Source of the DNA: Gp6-AA40 sp050742535
GTDB taxonomy: Bacteria; Acidobacteriota; Vicinamibacteria; Vicinamibacterales; UBA2999
Assembly (NCBI GenBank): GCA_050742535.1
Contig: JBOGIQ010000045.1
Location: forward strand, 1-26,208
Direction: 5' to 3'
Length of the DNA: 26,208 bases
Numbering within the stretch: position 1 is the stretch's first letter; the number at the start of each line of letters is the position of its first letter. The notes under the pieces were generated by a model that searched no databases, had not been told where the DNA came from, and saw only the letters and a program-made list of their open reading frames with translations. Positions 23,801 through 26,208 of the stretch are shown here, piece by piece. A program made the position numbers and the translations under genes.

Positions 23801-24217
23801 TACAGTGCCGCCTATGCGCCTGCGGGTGCGAACGACGGCGACCGCCGCGGCGTCAACTGGGGCGCCGGTGGCGGCTGGAATGACGGCTCGGGAGACCTCT
23901 ATCCCGACTCACTGCAGATCGACTTCAGTGGTTCCAAGACGATTAGCGAGGTGGATGTGTTCACCATCCAGGACGCAGTCTTCGCGCCTGGCGACCCGAC
24001 CCAGACGATGACGTTCACGCAGTACGGCATACGCGACTTCGAAGTGCAGTACTGGAACGGTTCGGTTTGGCTGACCATCCCTGGAACCGTGGTGACCAAC
24101 AACAATCTGGTGTGGCGACGGTTCACGTTCGCGCCGATCACGACGCAACGAATCCGCGTCGTCGTCGGCAATGCGCTGGCGAGCTACAGTCGCGTCGTTG
24201 AAGTTGAAGCGTACTAA
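20861..24217 (+). CDS. Secreted subtilisin-like serine protease (S8) with three discoidin-like and two Ig-like domains
   Basis: A 1118-residue exported protease. A signal peptide (about 1-27) is followed by an I9-like propeptide (about 33-108, VPGELIVQFGENV, then AQPNFIRQ). The catalytic domain has the triad D153 (DIDTGVNYNHPDL), H208 (GHGTHTSGTIGA) and S375 (SGTSMAAPHVAGAAVML), with oxyanion N308 in AAGNNG. After a Gly linker come three copies of a discoidin-like (F5/8 type C) domain (from 442, 703 and 964) alternating with two Ig-like domains (from about 606 and 867). Each pair repeats every 261 residues. Such C-terminal modules usually bind carbohydrate or surface polymer, so a role in substrate attachment is likely. 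There is no visible C-terminal sorting signal, and the protein ends at the last discoidin-like domain. No ribosome site precedes the ATG. Confidence 0.93.
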   Translation: MIHRRPRGWRLLAVLLGSIAALITATQAQQPPDEQFVPGELIVQFGENVTEAARRAIRETYGTSVSRRYDTLRAERLTIPPNANPVALARAFSAHPEVEAAQPNFIRQKTSVASPNDPYFVGGQLWGLPTISAPLAWSSFGAGSTDVVVADIDTGVNYNHPDLAANMWRNPGEVAGNGVDDDSNGYVDDVYGIDPANNDSNPIDDEGHGTHTSGTIGAVSDNGIGVAAVAPRVKILACKFINFRGTGSDADAIECFNYVVALKQRGVNVRVTSNSWGSLRGQVFPQALKNAVDAAGAAGMINIFAAGNNGVNIDSTPFDPASFTSPSIVSVAASDSADARASFSNYGAVSVDLAAPGVNILSTYESGYAYASGTSMAAPHVAGAAVMLLAHRPALTVAEVKSSLLNSADLLGSWTGLVATGGRLNLFQTLQIAPGGGGGGPVNVAAAAAGATATASSSFGAGYAAGSANNGERSGVNWGSGGGWNDATANGYPDWLQIDFSGNKTISEIDVFTVQDAFSARSAPTQAMTFTQYGVRDFDVQYWTGAAWQTIPGGAVTNNNLVWRHFAFAAITTSRIRVLVTGALASYSRLTEVEAWGTDGAPGNTPPAVTLTAPATGATYTAPASITLTASASDVDGTISSVTFHANGSPIGSDTASPYTMDWTAVSAGSYSLTAVAVDDDGAVTTSGPVSVTVNPAGGGGLVNVAAAAAGATASASSTHSGGYAPGAANNGDRKGLNWGAGGGWNDATNAAYPDWLQIDFSGSKSISAIDVFTVQDAYSTPSEPTQAMTFTLYGLRDFEAQYWNGAAWQTIPGTAVTNNNLVWRHFAFTPITTPRVRILVNDALGGYSRITEVEAWGTGIAPGNTPPTVTLTSPADGSGSEAPASFTVSASASDPDGTINSVTFYANGNPIGSDAASPYSIDWTNVPAGSYALTAVALDDDGATTTSPAVTVTVNAAGGGDPVNVAAAAAGAVASATSSYSAAYAPAGANDGDRRGVNWGAGGGWNDGSGDLYPDSLQIDFSGSKTISEVDVFTIQDAVFAPGDPTQTMTFTQYGIRDFEVQYWNGSVWLTIPGTVVTNNNLVWRRFTFAPITTQRIRVVVGNALASYSRVVEVEAY
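22184..24214 (+). repeat. Internal coding repeat, 783-bp period, 2.6 copies
   Basis: The segment encoding a discoidin-like domain plus an Ig-like domain is repeated, with VNVAAAAAGA-type openings at 22184, 22967 and 23750, exactly 783 bases apart. The third copy stops after the discoidin-like domain. Many codons differ between copies while protein motifs such as GGWNDA and VTNNNLVWR stay fixed, so the copies are not recent identical duplicates. Confidence 0.85.
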
Positions 24218-24376
24218 CGCGTTCGGCTGAGGCTCGATCGACACTTTCCGGGCGTCGGTGTCCAGAATGGTGTTGTCGCGCGTGTCCCGTATTTCGACAC
24301 GGGGTGAGATCCCGCGCGTAGAGAGGCTCCCCGATTCACGAGGCTGCACAGGCGCAACGATTGCAAACTGCGCGGC

Positions 24377-24880
24377 ATGCTCAGCCAGCGGAACCGGCTC
24401 TGTTTGACGACCGCCGTGTGGATCGTTGGCGTCTGCTCCACATCGCTCGGTTTCGAAGCGGGCTCACCTCCGGCCGGCACATCCCAAGTCGCAGCTGAAG
24501 TCGTCGAACTGACGAATACGGAACGAGGCATCATCGGACATACCCGGCTGCGTACGAACGCACGGCTGATGCGCGCGGCGCAGCTTCACGCCGAGCAGAT
24601 GGCCCGTGCCGGGCAACAGGCGCACGTCCTGCCGAATGCCGAGTATCCTCGCACTGAAGATCGACTGGCGGCCGCTGGCTACCAGTGGCAGAGCTATGGC
24701 GAAAACCTTGCGCTCGGTCAGGCGCGTCCGGCGGAGGCGGTGCGCAGCTGGATGCACTCACCCGTTCATCGCCGGAACATCGTCCACCCCGATTTCACCG
24801 AGCTCGGTGTCGGGTATGCGATCGATCGGGCCGGCCGGCCGTACTACGTGCAGGTTTTTGCGACTCCCTCTCCCTCGTAA
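24377..24880 (+). CDS. Secreted CAP/SCP-domain protein
   Basis: A 167-residue protein with a signal peptide (about 1-25) and one CAP domain of the bacterial SCP/PR1 kind. Diagnostic segments are VVELTNTERGIIGHTRLRTN, then RAAQLHAEQMARAGQQAHV, then the YGENLALGQ motif, then SWMHSPVHRRNIVHPDFTELG, which gives GVGYAIDRAGRPYYVQVF at the end. The usual CAP residues are visible: H and E in LHAEQ and GEN, and H in SPVHRRNI. Bacterial CAP proteins are exported, and their activity is mostly unknown. It lies 159 bases after the protease gene on the same strand. The gap holds no clear gene. No ribosome site is visible before the ATG. It converges with the next gene, with eight bases between the stop codons. 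Confidence 0.92.
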   Translation: MLSQRNRLCLTTAVWIVGVCSTSLGFEAGSPPAGTSQVAAEVVELTNTERGIIGHTRLRTNARLMRAAQLHAEQMARAGQQAHVLPNAEYPRTEDRLAAAGYQWQSYGENLALGQARPAEAVRSWMHSPVHRRNIVHPDFTELGVGYAIDRAGRPYYVQVFATPSPS

Positions 24881-24888
24881 GCGGTTTC

Positions 24889-25380
24889 CTAGGGCGTGAT
24901 CGCCTCAATTTTCCAGCGCAGCGTCGCCTGATGCGTACCTGCACGAACGGCTGCTCCAGGCGCTGAAAGCGTCCAGGCGATGTCCACCCCACCTGTTGTC
25001 GCCATTGGCTGACCCTCGAACGCCACGGTGTACGACGTCTTGCTCAGCACGCCGTTCACGCCGATTCCATTGGTCACGTTCGACGTCGTCCACGAGACGT
25101 TGGACGCAGGAATCGAGGAGCTTTCCGGCCCGGCGAGATCACTGTCAGCGCGTACGCTGATCCGGATTGCCTGTGTCGGCGGAATGACTGCGTTGTCAAA
25201 GCTGACGCGTGTCGGGTGCGGAGACGCCACCGCGCCGGCGAGCACATCGGTCACGTCGAATGAGGCGAGCGACGGCACGGCAACGCGGGCGGTGTCCTGC
25301 GCACGGGCGTCGCTCGAAGTCGCGGCCAGACCGAAGGCAACCACCGCCAGCAGCGCCGTGAAATCCAGGCGGCGTCTCAT
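24889..25380 (-). CDS. Small secreted beta-rich protein, unknown function
   Basis: A 163-residue protein with a signal peptide (about 1-28, hydrophobic core LLAVVAFGLAATSS, then ARAQDT). The mature part has no recognised family but looks like an all-beta immunoglobulin-type domain (SFDNAVIPPTQAIRISVRAD, SNVSWTTSNVTNGIGVNGVL, and the closing GTHQATLRWKIEAI strand). The ATG overlaps the stop of the upstream gene as ATGA, so the two are probably translated together. Given that partner, a subunit of a surface fibre or a secreted beta-domain cofactor is possible; this is inference. Confidence 0.7.
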   Translation of the reverse strand: MRRRLDFTALLAVVAFGLAATSSDARAQDTARVAVPSLASFDVTDVLAGAVASPHPTRVSFDNAVIPPTQAIRISVRADSDLAGPESSSIPASNVSWTTSNVTNGIGVNGVLSKTSYTVAFEGQPMATTGGVDIAWTLSAPGAAVRAGTHQATLRWKIEAITP

Positions 25381-26208
25381 GGCTCCGGCGGCTGAAAGAT
25401 GATTGGTTTCACTTTCGGAAGGAGCCGGAGCTCGACATCCGTCGCGGGGCCACCGTCTTCAAGCTCGATCAGCCGCTCCACGGGACCGCCGGCTTCGACG
25501 TCCGGCGGCAGCTTTTCCCCGTGGAGACGAACGATGTGCTGGCCTGGACCGACGTTGTAGAAGCTGAACGTCCCCTCGTCGCCAGCCGACGTGATCCGCT
25601 CACCCAGGTAAATGACGGCGCGCGCCAGTCCTTCCGTCGAGTCGAACCGCCCATTCCGGTTGCGGTCAACATAGACCCGCCCGTGAATCGAATTGAGCGG
25701 CACGGCGACGAGGTCGGCCGTCACGTTCGTGAACGCCGTCAGCGCGAGCTGCACACGGCGGCCATCCCACGCGTAATCCGCCGGCAGATATGCGGGGACC
25801 AGCGCCAGTTCGTAGTCTCCGCGCGGTACGTTCCGGAAGACGTAACGACCGTCGGAACCGGTGTCGACCTGGTATTGGCCAAGCCTGACGCGCGCGCCGG
25901 ACACGGGGCGTCTCGTGTGATCGATCACCTGACCGCGAACGATCGCGCCACGGGTCGGCGTGCCAATATTCCAGCTCCTGGAGAGCATCACCTTGAACCG
26001 CGGCCGGTCCGAAAGAAACGGGCCGTGCTGGTAGGCGGAGAGACGGCCGTACTCGGCGTTCAGCGCGAAATGGCGCGGCAGCTCCTGTCGCAACAGGGCA
26101 CGGAAACGGTCGGCGTTCCTGAAGTCTGGAACCGCCGTCGCCACGCGCAGCGTCGTCGAGCGGGTCAGTGCGGTTGTCGCCTGCAGTTCCTCCCAGTGCT
26201 CAACGAGG
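25377..26208 (-). CDS. Surface protein with two carboxypeptidase-regulatory/SdrD-B-like domains, C-terminal part (5' end outside window)
   Basis: The frame is open to the window edge, so about 276 C-terminal residues of a longer protein are present; GTG at 26144 is an internal codon. Residues before about 95 look like outer-membrane beta-barrel strands (LRVATAVPDFRNADRFRALL, then HFALNAEYGRLSAY). Two beta-sandwich domains follow: one with VRGQVIDHTRRPVSGARVRL and a GRYVFRNVPRGDYEL closing strand (carboxypeptidase regulatory type), and one with HGRVYVDRNRNGRFDSTEG and GTFSFYNVGPGQHIVRL (SdrD-B type). The protein ends in a Pro-rich tail. A usher-like or other outer-membrane assembly protein is one possibility because the next gene, overlapping by four bases, is a small secreted beta protein. 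The barrel identity is not certain. Confidence 0.68.
   Translation of the reverse strand, partial: LVEHWEELQATTALTRSTTLRVATAVPDFRNADRFRALLRQELPRHFALNAEYGRLSAYQHGPFLSDRPRFKVMLSRSWNIGTPTRGAIVRGQVIDHTRRPVSGARVRLGQYQVDTGSDGRYVFRNVPRGDYELALVPAYLPADYAWDGRRVQLALTAFTNVTADLVAVPLNSIHGRVYVDRNRNGRFDSTEGLARAVIYLGERITSAGDEGTFSFYNVGPGQHIVRLHGEKLPPDVEAGGPVERLIELEDGGPATDVELRLLPKVKPIIFQPPEP

Noticed and set aside
24218..24376. A minus-strand reading frame in the protease-CAP gap that looks protein-like (VEIRDTRDNTILDTDARK)
   Set aside because: It continues antisense into the protease gene, has no start with a ribosome site and no recognised family; a gene remnant cannot be excluded.
1..26208. tRNA or rRNA genes, phage genes, insertion sequences with transposase
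   Set aside because: I saw no tRNA-like cloverleaf, conserved rRNA sequence or transposase motif, though short RNAs could be missed by eye.

Overview
The window is a GC-rich bacterial chromosome segment. It most resembles Acidobacteriota, probably the Vicinamibacteria lineage. This placement is inferred from gene content: a TIGR03435-family secreted protein (a family greatly expanded in Acidobacteria), a short four-helix-bundle (S23-type) protein, BshC of bacillithiol synthesis, secreted PQQ-type sugar dehydrogenase and CotH-like proteins, and a tightly packed hrcA-grpE-dnaJ-prmA cluster. No rRNA, tRNA, phage, transposase or CRISPR array is visible.

Layout. 1-3.3 kb: the 3' part of bshC overlaps a PBP1B-type peptidoglycan synthase, which ends at a bidirectional hairpin. 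3.3-5.5 kb (minus): a DUF411 metal-binding protein and a CotH-family protein. 5.6-7.05 kb (plus): a TIGR03435 protein and an S23/four-helix-bundle protein set among 9-bp repeat arrays. 7.15-9.4 kb (plus): an XdhC-family factor and a deaminase of the MTA/SAH/5'-deoxyadenosine type. 9.4-14.5 kb (plus): the stress and translation cluster hrcA, grpE, dnaJ, prmA and a secreted Xaa-Pro aminopeptidase. 14.5-19.1 kb (minus): an aminotransferase, a PQQ-type sugar dehydrogenase, and a secreted fusion of a c-heme motif, terpenoid-cyclase-like repeats and ankyrin repeats. 19.2-26.2 kb: a sugar-nucleotide epimerase, a lipoprotein, a large subtilisin-like protease with three discoidin-like domains, a CAP-domain protein, and a minus-strand pair (a surface protein running off the window and a small secreted protein) coupled by a 4-bp overlap.

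The most unusual content lies between the genes. A 9-bp unit (RGTKGCCTG, for example GGTTGCCTG or GGTGGCCTG) forms arrays at six intergenic places, about 50 units in total. At 15.7 and 17.2 kb, two complete elements consist of a forward array, a GTAnTTAC core and a reverse array, and they fill the gap between consecutive minus-strand genes. Two other gaps hold hairpins built from unrelated 7-bp units: GATTAGT between the XdhC gene and the deaminase gene, and AAAAGGC between prmA and the aminopeptidase gene. In the last case the two hairpin arms encode the basic and hydrophobic parts of the downstream signal peptide. Three unrelated short-unit families therefore share one architecture, a palindromic tandem-unit filler between a stop codon and the next start codon.

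All calls rest on reading the sequence and remembered family motifs; no database search was run.
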